Below, one piece after another: positions 16,907-28,238 of a stretch of 64,000 nucleotides of DNA; the stretch's first letter is position 1; each line of letters begins with the position of its first letter. The notes under the pieces are model-generated. The model was not told where the DNA came from, did not search any database, and saw nothing but the letters and a program-made list of their open reading frames with translations. Source of the DNA: Candidatus Corynebacterium intestinavium. GTDB taxonomy: Bacteria > Actinomycetota > Actinomycetes > Mycobacteriales > Mycobacteriaceae. A program made the translations under genes and the position numbers. Location of the stretch: the NCBI GenBank assembly GCA_019120635.1, contig DWUR01000098.1:1-64000 (forward strand), given 5' to 3'.

Positions 16907-17812
16907 ATGAGCACCGAGCAGGCCAATAGCGCCGAATGGGCCGGAATCACCGTGGGAATTGACGTCGGTGGGTCCGCGATCAAAGCAGGCTTCGTCGATA
17001 CCCACTCCCACCGCCTCGTCGGGGAAAGATTCACCGCCCCTACTCCCCAACCGGCCACGCCCGAACGGGTTGCCGACGCCGCCGCAGCTCTCGCAACGCA
17101 GGTACTCGCCCAGGAGGTGGGCGCGGAGCTCACCACGCCTGCCAGCCCAGGCGGGTTCCGCGCGCTGCGGATCGGCGTCGCCATTCCCAGCGTGGTCACC
17201 AACCAGGAGGCACGAACCGCAGCGAATATCGCGCCCTCGTGGATCGGCACCAAACCCGCCGCAGTGTTTGACGACGCCCTGCAGAAGGCGATTCCCAACG
17301 ATCATTCAGCTAGGTCCGATCTCCAGGTGGAGTGGTTCTTCCTCAACGACGCGGACGCCGCTGGGATTTCGGAATGCGGCCCGTTTAGCGCCGACGAGGC
17401 TGCTGACCCGGAACACAGCCGGCTTTTCCTGACCTTGGGCACCGGTATCGGCTCTGCGCTCTTCCATGGCACCAGGCTTTACCCCAATACCGAGCTGGGC
17501 CACCTGACCGTGTTGACCGACGACGGTTCCCCCAGCAAAGCGGAGCGTTGGGCCTCGGCCGCGGTGAAGGCCCGCCAAAACCTCACGTTCCCCGAGTGGG
17601 CGGCCCGGTTGAGCACAGTACTCAATATCTATGTTGCGCTGCTGCGCCCCCAGGAGCTGATCCTCGGTGGCGGGATCTCCGCCGAGGCAGCCCGGTGGCT
17701 GCCCATGCTTAAACTCGAGGAACCTGCGGTCCGGGTGAGCATCGCTCGCCACTTCAACAGCGCCGGCGTCATCGGGGCAGGGCTCGCCGCTGCCTGGGGC
17801 CTGCGCCCCTAG
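16907..17812 (+). CDS. ppgK: Polyphosphate glucokinase
   Basis: A 301-residue ROK-type kinase that phosphorylates glucose using polyphosphate or ATP. Motifs: phosphate-binding DVGGSAIKAG (20-29), catalytic Asp in LNDADAAG, TLGTGIGSAL and PNTELGHL. The last matches the PpgK form, not the zinc-containing repressor form of ROK proteins; no CxCGxxGC motif is seen. It lies directly upstream of sigA, a conserved suhB-ppgK-sigA order. It has an extended acidic loop around residue 160. Confidence 0.92.
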   Translation: MSTEQANSAEWAGITVGIDVGGSAIKAGFVDTHSHRLVGERFTAPTPQPATPERVADAAAALATQVLAQEVGAELTTPASPGGFRALRIGVAIPSVVTNQEARTAANIAPSWIGTKPAAVFDDALQKAIPNDHSARSDLQVEWFFLNDADAAGISECGPFSADEAADPEHSRLFLTLGTGIGSALFHGTRLYPNTELGHLTVLTDDGSPSKAERWASAAVKARQNLTFPEWAARLSTVLNIYVALLRPQELILGGGISAEAARWLPMLKLEEPAVRVSIARHFNSAGVIGAGLAAAWGLRP

Positions 17813-17836
17813 ACGGCAAGAGCCATAAAGCTTGGC

Positions 17837-17842
17837 TATAAT
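17837..17842 (+). promoter_or_regulatory. sigA promoter -10 element
   Basis: TATAAT preceded by GGC, just after the ppgK stop. It fits the corynebacterial -10 consensus. No clear -35 is seen 16-18 bases upstream, which is common in this genus. It implies a leader of roughly 315 bases before the sigA start. Confidence 0.6.
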
Positions 17843-18164
17843 GGTCGGCCGTTGGGCGTTTGGGCGCCAGAAGGCAGCATTTCAGCTGCTCAGAGAAACT
17901 ACTCCCCAGTAAAACACCGCCCGGTGGGCCGGGTCGGTTCTACGTCACCAACACGAACTTGTTGGTGAACGTATGCTGGCGAGTAGAACTGAATGCGTCG
18001 TTTCCTGGTCGCTATCCACCAGGAAACGGCGAGCAAACGTAGTTTGGATAGCGACTGGTAGGAAAACCCAAGCGGGTGACCTTCCTAAACGTACAGCGCG
18101 CTCGTCGGCTCTTCCCGGCGGTCACAACCGTACGTTGCAACAATCCCCGACCGAAAGGGCTTCT
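17843..18164 (+). promoter_or_regulatory. Long structured sigA leader, no gene
   Basis: This 5' region has no convincing ORF but is rich in pairing. Hairpin A: CACCAACA/TGTTGGTG (17946-17967, loop of 6). Hairpin B: CGTTTCCTGGT (17999-18009) with ACCAGGAAACG (18018-18028), 11 perfect pairs and an 8-base loop. The loop plus two stem bases (GTCGCTATCC, 18008-18017) is perfectly complementary to GGATAGCGAC at 18046-18055. The last pairing can form a pseudoknot with B, or replace B. The structure suggests regulation of SigA synthesis by RNA folding; no known riboswitch class is recognised. Confidence 0.6.
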
Positions 18165-19769
<1,605 letters not shown>

Positions 19770-19810
19770 CCCACACGCCGTGCCCGCCAATAGTGGGGCC
19801 GGAAAAGAAA

Positions 19811-19842
19811 ACAACCGCCGGGAAACCCGGCGGTTGTTTTTA
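19811..19842. terminator. Strong terminator after sigA
   Basis: ACAACCGCCGGG pairs perfectly with CCCGGCGGTTGT around an AAA loop, followed by TTTTTAT on the plus strand and preceded by AAAAGAAA, so it can also work for the leftward gene at 19857. Confidence 0.92.
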
Positions 19843-19856
19843 TCTCTATCTGTCCC

Positions 19857-20216
19857 CTAGTTTTCGCGGTGCTCCTTGACGCATTGAGTCAGCTCCCCGT
19901 CGCTGAGCCCCTTGCACTGCTCCGGAAACTCAGTGGCCACCTTCGTGGTGATCAGCGCTAGGCCCATCGCGAGGATCGCGAGCACGAGCCCCACGATGGG
20001 GTAGGCTCGCGCCGTGCCGTGGCGGTTCGCGCGGATGAGGGCAACGATCGCCACGACCAGCGCAATCATCGCAACAAAAATACCGATCAGCGGGAGCAGC
20101 CCAGCCGGGAGGGCAAGCACACCCAGGATCAGTGCGGCCAGCGACATCCGGCTGGCTACCTGGGGTGCACGGGCTTGTACGGCCGGCTGGCCACCAGCTG
20201 GATTCTTCTTCGCCAT
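19857..20216 (-). CDS. Small two-helix membrane protein (DUF4190-like)
   Basis: A 119-residue protein with a short basic, Pro/Gln-rich N-terminus, then two hydrophobic stretches (about 28-62 and 70-92) and a polar tail containing two cysteines (EQCKGL, TQCVKE). The helix pair with an intervening NRHGTARAY segment resembles the DUF4190 family. No function known. GAGGCGAG lies just before ATG 20216. Convergent with sigA. Confidence 0.7.
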   Translation of the reverse strand: MAKKNPAGGQPAVQARAPQVASRMSLAALILGVLALPAGLLPLIGIFVAMIALVVAIVALIRANRHGTARAYPIVGLVLAILAMGLALITTKVATEFPEQCKGLSDGELTQCVKEHREN

Positions 20217-20295
20217 CTCGCCTCAACGATCCTTTCTGGGGAATTTATCTAATAGCCCTTCCCGGGCTGCGGTGTACCTGGCATGAGGGCACAGC

Positions 20296-22032
20296 CTACC
20301 AGTCGCGCAGGTAGGCGATGCGGTCTCGCAGCTGCTCAGCGGTGCACAATGCCGTCGGGGGGCCACCGCAGTTGCGCCGCGCCTCGTTGTGGATCGCCCC
20401 CTGCGGTCTACCGGTTCGTGCCGCGGTCATGTTCACCAGTGCGTTGAGCTCCTTGCGCAGGGCGGGCAGCTCCTCGCTGGCCACGCGGCGACGGTGCGCC
20501 TCCGCGCCGCTCATTTCACCGGCAGCCCCGCCGCTGCGGCGCTCTTCAGCCTCCCGGCGCTTACGCTCCTCGGCTTCGCGGGCGCGTGCTTCGACCTGGT
20601 CGGCCTGCCGCTGCTTCAGCAGAGTGCGCATCTGCTCCGCGTCCAGCAGCCCCGGCAGACCCAGGTAATCCTGTTCCTCCGCGGAACCGGCCAAGGTGGT
20701 CGTGCCGTAGGTCGAGCCGTCGTAAATCAAGGAATCCAGCTCGGCCTCCGCGCCGATGGACTCGTAGGTCATCAGCTCATCCGGCTCGTTCTCCTCGCGA
20801 TTGGCTTGGGCCAGCAGTTCATCGTCCCAGCCCTCCTCGTCCTTCTTCGGCGCGCCCAGCACGTGGTTGCGCTGCTTCTCCAGCTTGGACGCCAGGTCCA
20901 ACAGTACCGGCACGCTGGGCAGGAACACGCTGGCGGACTCGCCCTTACGGCGGCAACGGACGAAGCGACCGATCGCCTGGGCGAAGAACAGCGGGGTCGC
21001 AGCGCTCGTGGCATAAACACCCACCGCCAGGCGGGGCACGTCCACGCCCTCCGAAACCATGCGCACCGCGACCATCCATTCGTCTTGGCTGGCGGAGAAT
21101 TCCTTAATGCGGTCGGAGGCACCGACCTCGTCGGAAAGCACGACGGTGACCGGGGTGCTGCTGATCGTCGACAGGATCTTGGCGTAGGCGCGGGCGGTCG
21201 TCTTGTCGGTCGCGATGACGAGACCGCCGGCGTCCGGGATGTGGGTACGCAGCTTCAGCAGGCGGGTGTGGGCGGCCTTTAAGACCGCGGGGATCCACTC
21301 CCCCTTCGGGTCCAGCGCCGTCCGCCATGCGCGGGCGGTCTGCTCCGGGGTAAGTGTTTCACCCAGCCGGGCCTCGAACTCCTCGCCCGCGCTGGAGCGC
21401 CACCGGGCGTGACCGGAGTAGGCCATGAAAACCACCGGCCGAACCACGCCGTCGCGCAGGGCCTCCGAGTAGCCGTAGGTATAGTCCGCACGCGATTCCA
21501 GCGCGCCGTCTGTGCCCGGCACCTCGATGTAGTCCACGAAGGGGATTTGCGCATCGTCGGAGCGGAACGGGGTACCGGTCAGCGCCAGTCGACGCTCAGC
21601 GTGAGCATAAGCCAAGCGCACGCCGTCTCCCCAGCTCTTCGCGTCACCAGCGTGGTGGATCTCGTCGAGGATCACCAGAGTCTTCTGGGCGGTGGCTACC
21701 TGATAGTGCTTGGTGGGCTTCATGCCGACCTGGGCATAGGTCACGGCCACGCCGTCGTAGGCGTTATTGAATGGCGAGGAGTTGGAAAACTCAGCGTCGA
21801 GGGCTATCCCCATGGCAGCGGCGGAGAGCGTCCACTGGACCTTCAGGTGCTCTGTGGGAACCACGATAACGAGTCGCTGGACAACGCGCTTCTCCAGCAA
21901 CATCGACGCCAGCGTCAGGGCGAAGGTGGTCTTACCGGCACCCGGCGTTGCGACCGCAAGGAAGTCCCGCGGCTGCTGCTCCTGGTAGAGGTCCAGGGCC
22001 TCCTGCTGCCATGCACGGAGGGTTCTTTTCAC
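20296..22032 (-). CDS. Superfamily 2 DEAD/DEAH-type helicase
   Basis: 578 residues. Helicase core: Walker A TPGAGKTT (about residue 29-36), motif II LDEIHHAGD, motif III LTGTPFR, and motif VI QAIGRFVRCRRKG. The C-terminal third is highly charged with an EARAREAEERKRREAEERR stretch likely to form a helix or coiled coil. The family is conserved in actinobacteria beside DUF3039 and sigA; the substrate is unknown, DNA or RNA. The likely start is GTG 22032, 12 bases after the DUF3039 stop, so the two genes are probably cotranscribed. Confidence 0.85.
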   Translation of the reverse strand: MKRTLRAWQQEALDLYQEQQPRDFLAVATPGAGKTTFALTLASMLLEKRVVQRLVIVVPTEHLKVQWTLSAAAMGIALDAEFSNSSPFNNAYDGVAVTYAQVGMKPTKHYQVATAQKTLVILDEIHHAGDAKSWGDGVRLAYAHAERRLALTGTPFRSDDAQIPFVDYIEVPGTDGALESRADYTYGYSEALRDGVVRPVVFMAYSGHARWRSSAGEEFEARLGETLTPEQTARAWRTALDPKGEWIPAVLKAAHTRLLKLRTHIPDAGGLVIATDKTTARAYAKILSTISSTPVTVVLSDEVGASDRIKEFSASQDEWMVAVRMVSEGVDVPRLAVGVYATSAATPLFFAQAIGRFVRCRRKGESASVFLPSVPVLLDLASKLEKQRNHVLGAPKKDEEGWDDELLAQANREENEPDELMTYESIGAEAELDSLIYDGSTYGTTTLAGSAEEQDYLGLPGLLDAEQMRTLLKQRQADQVEARAREAEERKRREAEERRSGGAAGEMSGAEAHRRRVASEELPALRKELNALVNMTAARTGRPQGAIHNEARRNCGGPPTALCTAEQLRDRIAYLRDW

Positions 22033-22044
22033 CTTGTATCGGAC

Positions 22045-22287
22045 CTACTTCTTACGCAGGCTCTGGTAAATTTCCTCGCACTCCGGGCACACCGGGGAAC
22101 CCGGTTTTGCCTGCTTGGTCACCGGGAAGGTCTCACCGCACAGTGCAACCACCAACCGGCCCATGACCGCCGACTCCACGATCTGGTCCTTCTTGACGTA
22201 GTGGAAAAACTTTGGGGTGTCGTCCTGGGTCTGCTCCCGCTCATCAACCTTCGGACGTTCCAGCGTGCTGGTGCTCGTGGCGCTCAC
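22045..22287 (-). CDS. DUF3039 family protein
   Basis: An 80-residue protein with the DUF3039 signature: HYVKKDQIVESAVMG, ALCGETFPVTK and a C-terminal PVCPECEEIY. The isolated Cys plus CPEC pair suggests zinc binding. Starts at GTG 22287 after GGAGG. First gene of a two-gene unit with the helicase, an arrangement conserved in actinobacteria, which suggests a shared but unknown role. Confidence 0.85.
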   Translation of the reverse strand: MSATSTSTLERPKVDEREQTQDDTPKFFHYVKKDQIVESAVMGRLVVALCGETFPVTKQAKPGSPVCPECEEIYQSLRKK

Positions 22288-22347
22288 AATCCTCCATCTT
22301 GCCCCTGGGGGCTTCCCACAATTGACTCTCGTACTACCGTAGACGGT

Positions 22348-22818
22348 ATGTCATCAGCAGAGAAACGTGCCGGTCGTGCCCGGGGCAGTTCAGCCACCGG
22401 GGCGCGCCGTTTCCGCCGACCAGGCAAGCGGGTAGACCGGATCACGGATGCGAAGAAGTCGCAGCTGGAGGACTGGCACCACCGGCGTCGCCTCTATTTG
22501 GGGCTACAGATTGCACGCATCCCGGTGCTTGTCCTGGCCGTGATCCTGCTGTGGGTCACCAACAACCTGATGTTGGGCGCGGTGGTGGCGTTCATCAGTG
22601 TTCCGCTGCCCTGGGTCGCGGTCATGCTCGCCAACGAGTCCGGGGAATCCACCAAGGAGTCGGAAAAGGTCTATAAGCCTGGCCTTGTGCGAGCCAACCG
22701 GGCGGCGATGGCCAATTCCCAGCTCTCCCAGGCAACGAACCCACAGCGGCAGCTGGAGCCCAGCGAGGTGGACTCCACCGACCGTCACCCCGTCATTGAC
22801 CACGAGTCCGCGGACTAG
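22348..22818 (+). CDS. DUF3099 family membrane protein
   Basis: A 156-residue protein from ATG 22348. It has a basic N-terminus (about 45 residues, Arg/Lys-rich), then two adjacent transmembrane helices (about 50-95), then a polar tail rich in Gln/Asn/Ser. The core RRRLYLGLQIARIPVLV and FISVPLPWVAVMLAN match DUF3099. Function unknown. Divergent from the DUF3039 gene with a 60-base gap. Confidence 0.8.
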   Translation: MSSAEKRAGRARGSSATGARRFRRPGKRVDRITDAKKSQLEDWHHRRRLYLGLQIARIPVLVLAVILLWVTNNLMLGAVVAFISVPLPWVAVMLANESGESTKESEKVYKPGLVRANRAAMANSQLSQATNPQRQLEPSEVDSTDRHPVIDHESAD

Positions 22819-22943
22819 CCCGGCCATCACCTGGACGTATAGCTTGCGATTTCCCCAGCGCCCGTGAAGAGATCATTGCTTCAGTGGCGGCACGCAGAGC
22901 CAGTTCCCCCAACCACCACCGAGACAAGAAGGCACACCCCGCA

Positions 22944-24674
22944 GTGACAACCCACCCTTCCAATATGCAACTGACCTCCCAGCCCGCCCGCGAGGCCCTC
23001 GGTGGCCTGCTCGCCGTTGCCCGTGAACGCGGACTCAGCACCACCCTGCTCGAGGACGTCCTGGGCGAGGCTGGCCTTCGCGCCCTCAACCTCGCCAACC
23101 CTGCCGGAGCGCTGCGCGCAGTCCGCGCCTTTAGCCAGCGCAGCTCCCCCGGCGCCGCAGGTATTGCCCAACTGGTGGAGCTCTTCGTCTTGCGGGAACC
23201 AGCTGCCCTGGCGACGTGGCAGGAACTCATCGGCACAGACCTCACCCGGCGCGCCATCGACGCGCGCCTGATCAGCTCCCTGCCCGGTAGTGCGGATGAG
23301 CTGCAGCTGCGGGTGGATATTCGTCCGTACTCCTTCCCGCACCTGTTCGCTGAAGCGGATGGCGATGCATCAAGCCTGGGTGGAGAATTCCTGCTCGCGT
23401 CGGATCCGGATGCTGGCCTGTGGCCGCAGGAGCCTACCCCGGACGATCACGTACCGGGCCTGGGTAACGCTCCCCGGTCGTTGCTTCGGGCCATCCCGCC
23501 GGCGGACAATCCGTGGCTGCCCTCCCCGCGGCGGATCCTGGATCTGGGTTGCGGTGGTGGGGCGCTGAGTTTGGCCTTGCAGCTGGCCTACCCCGAGGCT
23601 CAGGTAGTTGGGACTGATATTAGTGGCCGGGCGTTGGACTTCGCCGCGGTCAATGGCACGCAGCTGGGTCAGGCTCGAGGCGAGTTCTCCACGGCTGAGG
23701 TAGCCCCCGCGAGCGGCATCGAGTGGCGGGAGGGCTCCTGGTTCGAGCCCGTGGCGGGTGAGCACTTCGACCTCATCGTGTCGAATCCGCCTTTTGTGGT
23801 CCAGCCCCCAGAGGTCGGGCATGTTTACCGCGATTCTGGGCTGGGCTTGGACCGTGCGACCGAGCTCGTCGTCTCCCACGCTCCTGAGCATCTCTCCCCC
23901 GGCGGCACGGCGCATATTCTGTGTTCTTGGGCAGTGTCCGCCGAGGATTCCGTGGCGTCGAAGATGGGGCGTTGGCTGCCGGCGGAGGGGGTGCGAACCT
24001 ACGGCCTCGTGCGGGAGTATGTGGACCCGGAGACCTACGTGACGACGTGGCTGAGCGACGAGGGTATTGACCCACGCTCCCCGGCGGGCCGGCGGAAGGC
24101 TGGGCAGTGGCTTGACTACCTGGCTGAGAACGGGGTCAGCCATATTGCATTGGGTTTTGCCCACCTGCGTGCGATTGATGGTCCCACGGAGGTTACCGTC
24201 GAGCAGCTGCCCGACACCATGGTGCCGGGTACCCCGCTGGGTGCTGAGGTGGCTGAGTGGTTCATCCGTAGTCAGTGGCTGGCCGATGTCTCCGCCGAGG
24301 ATGTCCTGGCCGAGCGTTTTGCCGTGCGCCCGGGGGTGGCCACCGAGTTGGTACGGCAAGCTGATGCGGAGGCCGGCCAGGGGTTCCGGGAGCTGTGTCT
24401 GCGCCTGGTCAGGACAGACGGCCCGGCGTGGACGCATGAGATCGACGCTGCGGTGGAATCCATCCTCGCGGGTCTGAATCCGGAGGGCTTGGCTCTGGAG
24501 GATGTGCTGGGTCTCTATGCGGCTGTGACCCGGCCTGGCGAGGGCGAGGACCTGGGTGCTGCAGGAGAAGATTATGAGGAAGTCCTGGCTGAGAGGATGC
24601 TGGGCATCATCGTCGACCTCGTGCGCCACGGCATCGTGGTACCGAGCAATCTGGTCGACTGGGCAGAAAGTTAA
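22944..24674 (+). CDS. Class I SAM methyltransferase with NPPF motif (PrmC/RsmC-like), unknown substrate
   Basis: About 576 residues. An N-terminal helical domain (1-150) of unknown fold precedes a Rossmann methyltransferase: motif [16 protein letters not shown] near residue 200, acidic GTDIS, and NPPF in [21 protein letters not shown] marks enzymes that methylate planar nitrogens in nucleobases or glutamine. The C-terminal 200 residues are an extra domain. Start ambiguous: GTG 22944 has AGAAGG 11 bases upstream; GTG 22884 is an alternative. dtd starts 10 bases after its stop, so the two are cotranscribed. The target is unknown. Confidence 0.82.
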   Translation: MTTHPSNMQLTSQPAREALGGLLAVARERGLSTTLLEDVLGEAGLRALNLANPAGALRAVRAFSQRSSPGAAGIAQLVELFVLREPAALATWQELIGTDLTRRAIDARLISSLPGSADELQLRVDIRPYSFPHLFAEADGDASSLGGEFLLASDPDAGLWPQEPTPDDHVPGLGNAPRSLLRAIPPADNPWLPSPRRILDLGCGGGALSLALQLAYPEAQVVGTDISGRALDFAAVNGTQLGQARGEFSTAEVAPASGIEWREGSWFEPVAGEHFDLIVSNPPFVVQPPEVGHVYRDSGLGLDRATELVVSHAPEHLSPGGTAHILCSWAVSAEDSVASKMGRWLPAEGVRTYGLVREYVDPETYVTTWLSDEGIDPRSPAGRRKAGQWLDYLAENGVSHIALGFAHLRAIDGPTEVTVEQLPDTMVPGTPLGAEVAEWFIRSQWLADVSAEDVLAERFAVRPGVATELVRQADAEAGQGFRELCLRLVRTDGPAWTHEIDAAVESILAGLNPEGLALEDVLGLYAAVTRPGEGEDLGAAGEDYEEVLAERMLGIIVDLVRHGIVVPSNLVDWAES

Positions 24675-24684
24675 GAGGAGAAAC

Positions 24685-25152
24685 ATGAAGGCAGTTATCA
24701 GCACGGTGAGTCAGGCCAGCGTCGACGTCCGAGATGAATCCGGTGAGGTCCGTCGAGTCGGCGAGGTCTCCGGTCCGGCGTTGCTTGCGCTCATCGGCAG
24801 CGGCAAGGACGACGACGCCGACGCCTGGGAGACGATGGTGCGCAAGATCGCGGAGCTGCGGTTGTTCCCCGCCTCGGGTGAGCCGTGGGGTGGCCAGCGG
24901 GATCTGTCGGTTGAGGAGGTGGGCGGTTCCGTGCTGGTGGTCAGCCAGTTCACCCTGATGGGCAAGACGAAGCGGGGTCGGCGCCCCAGCTGGTCAGAGG
25001 CGATGCCGGGTCCGGCTGCGGAACCGGTGATCGAGAACATTGTCCAGGGGCTTCGTGACCGTGGGATCCACGTTGAAACTGGCGAGTTCGGGGCTGATAT
25101 GCAGGTCAGCTCGGTCAACGAGGGTCCTTATACCGTCTTGGTCGAGTGTTAG
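24685..25152 (+). CDS. dtd: D-aminoacyl-tRNA deacylase
   Basis: A 155-residue homodimeric deacylase that removes D-amino acids (and glycine) mischarged on tRNA. Motifs SQFTLMGKT and the active-site NEGPYT are visible; the latter reads GPY where most bacteria have GPV, a substitution that keeps the Gly-cisPro. GRRPSW is also present. AGAGGAG lies 4 bases before ATG 24685. It is a proofreading factor for translation, tightly linked to the upstream methyltransferase. Confidence 0.93.
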   Translation: MKAVISTVSQASVDVRDESGEVRRVGEVSGPALLALIGSGKDDDADAWETMVRKIAELRLFPASGEPWGGQRDLSVEEVGGSVLVVSQFTLMGKTKRGRRPSWSEAMPGPAAEPVIENIVQGLRDRGIHVETGEFGADMQVSSVNEGPYTVLVEC

Positions 25153-25325
25153 GTCAGCGATCCTTGAGGTAGCTAGCCCCGTTTGTGGGGTATAGGCGTT
25201 CTCCGCCCCGACGGTTGATCTGGGCCTGGGAACAAAACCCGGGCCCCGGCCGTTGGTTGTATTAGCGCCTCAAAATTAGCGCCCCGTCGGATGCCCATCG
25301 TGAGCTCAAGAGGAGACCTAACTGC

Positions 25326-26348
25326 ATGAGCAAGTCCACCAGCGGCAGTGATTCCGCCCGCGCGACGTCCGCCAAGGATGATGCCTCGCAGCCGGAGCAG
25401 AACACTGACCGCCGTCGGCGCCGAGGCAATAACGAGAACCCTTCGGCCGACCTCGTCCGCGTCTACCTGAATGGCATTGGTAAGACTGCCCTGCTGACTG
25501 CTGAGGACGAGGTTGAACTCTCCCAGCGCATTGAGGCCGGGCTGTATGCGGAGCAGCTGCTCAAGAGTGGCAAGCCATTGACCCGTGCGAAGAAGCGCGA
25601 TGTGAAGATCCTGGCACGTGAAGGAAAGGCTGCGCGCACCCACCTGCTTGAGGCGAATCTGCGCCTCGTGGTCTCGTTGGCCAAGCGCTACACGGGCCGT
25701 GGCATGCCACTGCTGGACCTGATTCAGGAGGGCAACCTGGGGCTCATCCGCGCGATGGAGAAGTTCGATTACAAGAAGGGCTTCAAGTTCTCCACTTACG
25801 CCACCTGGTGGATCCGCCAGGCAATCACCCGCGGCATGGCGGATCAGTCGCGCACTATTCGCCTGCCGGTGCACCTGGTGGAGCAGGTCAATAAGCTCTC
25901 CCGCATCAAGCGCGAGATGTACCAGCACCTGGGCCGCGAGGCGACGTACGAGGAGCTGGCTGAGGAGTCGGGGATCCCGGAGGATCGGATCGAGATGCTG
26001 ATGAAGCAGTCCCGCGACCCGGTGAGCCTCGACATGCCAGTCGGCACCGACGAGGAAGCCCCGTTGGGCGACTTCATCGAGGACTCCGAGGCAGAGGATG
26101 CCGAGGCTGCGGTCGTCGCCAGCCTGCGCCACTCCGACATCCGCTCCGTGCTGGCCACATTGGAGCAGCGAGAGCAGGATGTCATCACCCTGCGCTATGG
26201 CCTTGACGATGGCCTGCCCCGCACGTTGGACCAGATCGGCCGTCAGTTCGGCCTCTCCCGTGAGCGGGTGCGCCAGATCGAGCGCGAGGTCATGGCGAAG
26301 CTGCGGGAAGGCCAGCGCGCGGACAAGCTCCGCGAATACGCCGTATAG
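25326..26348 (+). CDS. sigB: Group 2 sigma factor SigB
   Basis: 340 residues, close in sequence to SigA regions 1.2 to 4 but without the long charged N-terminus. Region 2 ([20 protein letters not shown]) is near 118-138, and region 4.2 [20 protein letters not shown] near 309-328. In C. glutamicum, SigB serves growth-transition and general stress genes. AAGAGGAGA lies before ATG 25326. The 173-base gap upstream has a repeated ATTAGCGCC (25261 and 25277) and GC-rich small hairpins but no gene. dtxR follows 91 bases downstream. Confidence 0.94.
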   Translation: MSKSTSGSDSARATSAKDDASQPEQNTDRRRRRGNNENPSADLVRVYLNGIGKTALLTAEDEVELSQRIEAGLYAEQLLKSGKPLTRAKKRDVKILAREGKAARTHLLEANLRLVVSLAKRYTGRGMPLLDLIQEGNLGLIRAMEKFDYKKGFKFSTYATWWIRQAITRGMADQSRTIRLPVHLVEQVNKLSRIKREMYQHLGREATYEELAEESGIPEDRIEMLMKQSRDPVSLDMPVGTDEEAPLGDFIEDSEAEDAEAAVVASLRHSDIRSVLATLEQREQDVITLRYGLDDGLPRTLDQIGRQFGLSRERVRQIEREVMAKLREGQRADKLREYAV

Positions 26349-26439
26349 TGCGCCACTCCCCAGAACCGGGGATGTATGGTTGAGGCGTTGATTTTTTCGA
26401 GGCTTTCATCAGCTCGAAAGGTGAGAAAGGGCGAGTAGG

Positions 26440-27159
26440 GTGCGAGACCTAGTAGACACCACGGAGATGTACCTCCGGACGATTTACGAGCTCGAGGAAG
26501 AAGGCATCCCGCCGCTGCGCGCCCGGATCGCCGAGCGACTTGAGCAGTCCGGCCCCACGGTGAGCCAGACGGTGGCCCGTATGGAGCGCGATGGCCTGCT
26601 CTCCGTTGAGAAGGACCGCTCTCTGAAGCTCTCCGACGAGGGCCGGGCACTCGCGACCGCCGTGATGCGCAAGCACCGCCTAGCCGAGCGCCTGCTGACC
26701 GACGTGATCGGCCTGCCGTGGGACAAAGTTCACGACGAGGCCTGCCGTTGGGAGCACGTCATGAGTGACGAGGTCGAACAGTGCCTCGTTGAGGTTCTCG
26801 ACGAGCACGACACCTCCCCCTTCGGCAACCCCATCCCGGGGCTGAATTTCCTGACCGAACAGGCGGCGGACGATGCGGATTTCGCCCAGACGGCCGTGGC
26901 GGAAGACCCGAATTCGGTTCGCGCCGCCGACCTGGCTACCGGCGAGGAGCACGAGGCCGTGGTCGCCAGCTTTAACGAGATCGTCCAGGTCGAGGGCTCC
27001 TTGATGAAGCGGCTGCGCGAGGCAGGTATTCTCCCAGGTGTCACTGTCACCGTCATCCCGACTGAGGATCACCTCATTCTGCGTGGCGAGTCCGCCGAGG
27101 TCGCCATTCCCAGCGAGCTGGCGCACGCTGTCCGCGTACGCAGCGTGTCGGGCTCTTAA
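26440..27159 (+). CDS. dtxR: Iron-dependent repressor DtxR
   Basis: 239 residues. N-terminal helix-turn-helix (about 27-50, [20 protein letters not shown]), dimerisation and metal domain, and an SH3-like C-terminal domain. All known metal ligands are in register with the diphtheria protein: M10, H79, E83, H98, C102, E105, H106. Starts with GTG 26440, 9 bases after AAAGG. With Fe(II) it represses siderophore genes; two DtxR boxes precede the importer at 9894 and 9944. The C-terminal domain is more divergent and longer than the diphtheria version. galE follows, as in other corynebacteria. Confidence 0.97.
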   Translation: MRDLVDTTEMYLRTIYELEEEGIPPLRARIAERLEQSGPTVSQTVARMERDGLLSVEKDRSLKLSDEGRALATAVMRKHRLAERLLTDVIGLPWDKVHDEACRWEHVMSDEVEQCLVEVLDEHDTSPFGNPIPGLNFLTEQAADDADFAQTAVAEDPNSVRAADLATGEEHEAVVASFNEIVQVEGSLMKRLREAGILPGVTVTVIPTEDHLILRGESAEVAIPSELAHAVRVRSVSGS

Positions 27160-27221
27160 CCGCCTCGGCGCCTCCCGGCCCCGCCAGACCTCGCATTCCT
27201 CGATTGAAGAAAGCCCCCACC

Positions 27222-28238
27222 GTGACTGAACACAACGCAATTGAACCTGGCAGCAACGTCCTCGTTACCGGTGGTGCGGGCTACGTGGGTAGCGTGTGCA
27301 CCGCTGTTCTCGTTGAAAACGGATTCCACGTCACCGTCGTGGATAACCTGAGCACCGGCAATCGGTCCGCGATTCACCCGAAGACGAACTTCGTGGAAGG
27401 CGACATTGCCGATGTGGCCAGCGAGGTTTTGGCGAATGGCGATTTCGCCGCCGTTTTCCACTTCGCCGCGCGCTCGCTCGTGGGCGAATCCGTGGAGCAG
27501 CCGGATGCCTACTGGCACCACAATGTCGTCACAACCCTCACGCTGCTGGACGCGATGCGCGAAGCAGGTGTGAAGAACATCGTCTTCTCCTCCACCGCTG
27601 CCTGCTACGGCGAACCGGAACAGGTGCCCATCACGGAGGATATGCCCACGGCCCCGACGAACCCCTACGGTGCCTCGAAGCTGACGATCGACTACATGCT
27701 CTCCTCCTACGCCAAGGCTTACGGCCTGGCAGCGACGAGCCTGCGCTACTTCAACGTCGCGGGCGCCTATCAGCAGTTCGGCGAGAACCGCGAGGTGGAG
27801 ACCCACCTGATCCCGATCGTCCTGCAGGTCGCTCTGGGCCACCGCGAGTCGATCAGCATCTTCGGCTCCGATTGGCCCACCAAGGACGGCACAGCAGTGC
27901 GCGACTACATCCACATCAAGGACCTCGCGGATGCCCACGTGCTGGCTGCGACGTCCAATGTGGCCGGCGAGCACCGGATCTTCAACCTTGGTAGCGGTGA
28001 CGGGTTCAGCGTCCGGGAGGTCATCGACACCTGTCGGGAGGTCACCGGGGCCGAGATTCCGGCGATCGAGGCGCCTCGGCGCGCCGGAGACCCGGCAGTG
28101 CTCATCGCCTCGAGTGCGAAGGCTATCGCTGAGCTGGGCTGGGAGCCGAAACTCTCGGATCTGAAGACGGTGGTGTCGGACGCTTGGCGGTTTACCTCCG
28201 CGCTGGGCGATGCGGCCCACTCCGCTCCCCGTCCTTAA
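27222..28238 (+). CDS. galE: UDP-glucose 4-epimerase
   Basis: About 338 residues from GTG 27222 (GAAAG 9 bases upstream); TTG 27204 is a weaker option. Short-chain dehydrogenase fold: NAD-binding [10 protein letters not shown] near the N-terminus, SSTAACYG with the active serine, and YGASK with the catalytic Tyr and Lys. It interconverts UDP-glucose and UDP-galactose, supplying galactose for arabinogalactan. The 3' end overlaps the convergent DUF4192 gene by 4 bases. A TCACCTC/GAGGTGA hairpin (28251-28274) inside that gene could act as terminator. Confidence 0.93.
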   Translation: MTEHNAIEPGSNVLVTGGAGYVGSVCTAVLVENGFHVTVVDNLSTGNRSAIHPKTNFVEGDIADVASEVLANGDFAAVFHFAARSLVGESVEQPDAYWHHNVVTTLTLLDAMREAGVKNIVFSSTAACYGEPEQVPITEDMPTAPTNPYGASKLTIDYMLSSYAKAYGLAATSLRYFNVAGAYQQFGENREVETHLIPIVLQVALGHRESISIFGSDWPTKDGTAVRDYIHIKDLADAHVLAATSNVAGEHRIFNLGSGDGFSVREVIDTCREVTGAEIPAIEAPRRAGDPAVLIASSAKAIAELGWEPKLSDLKTVVSDAWRFTSALGDAAHSAPRP

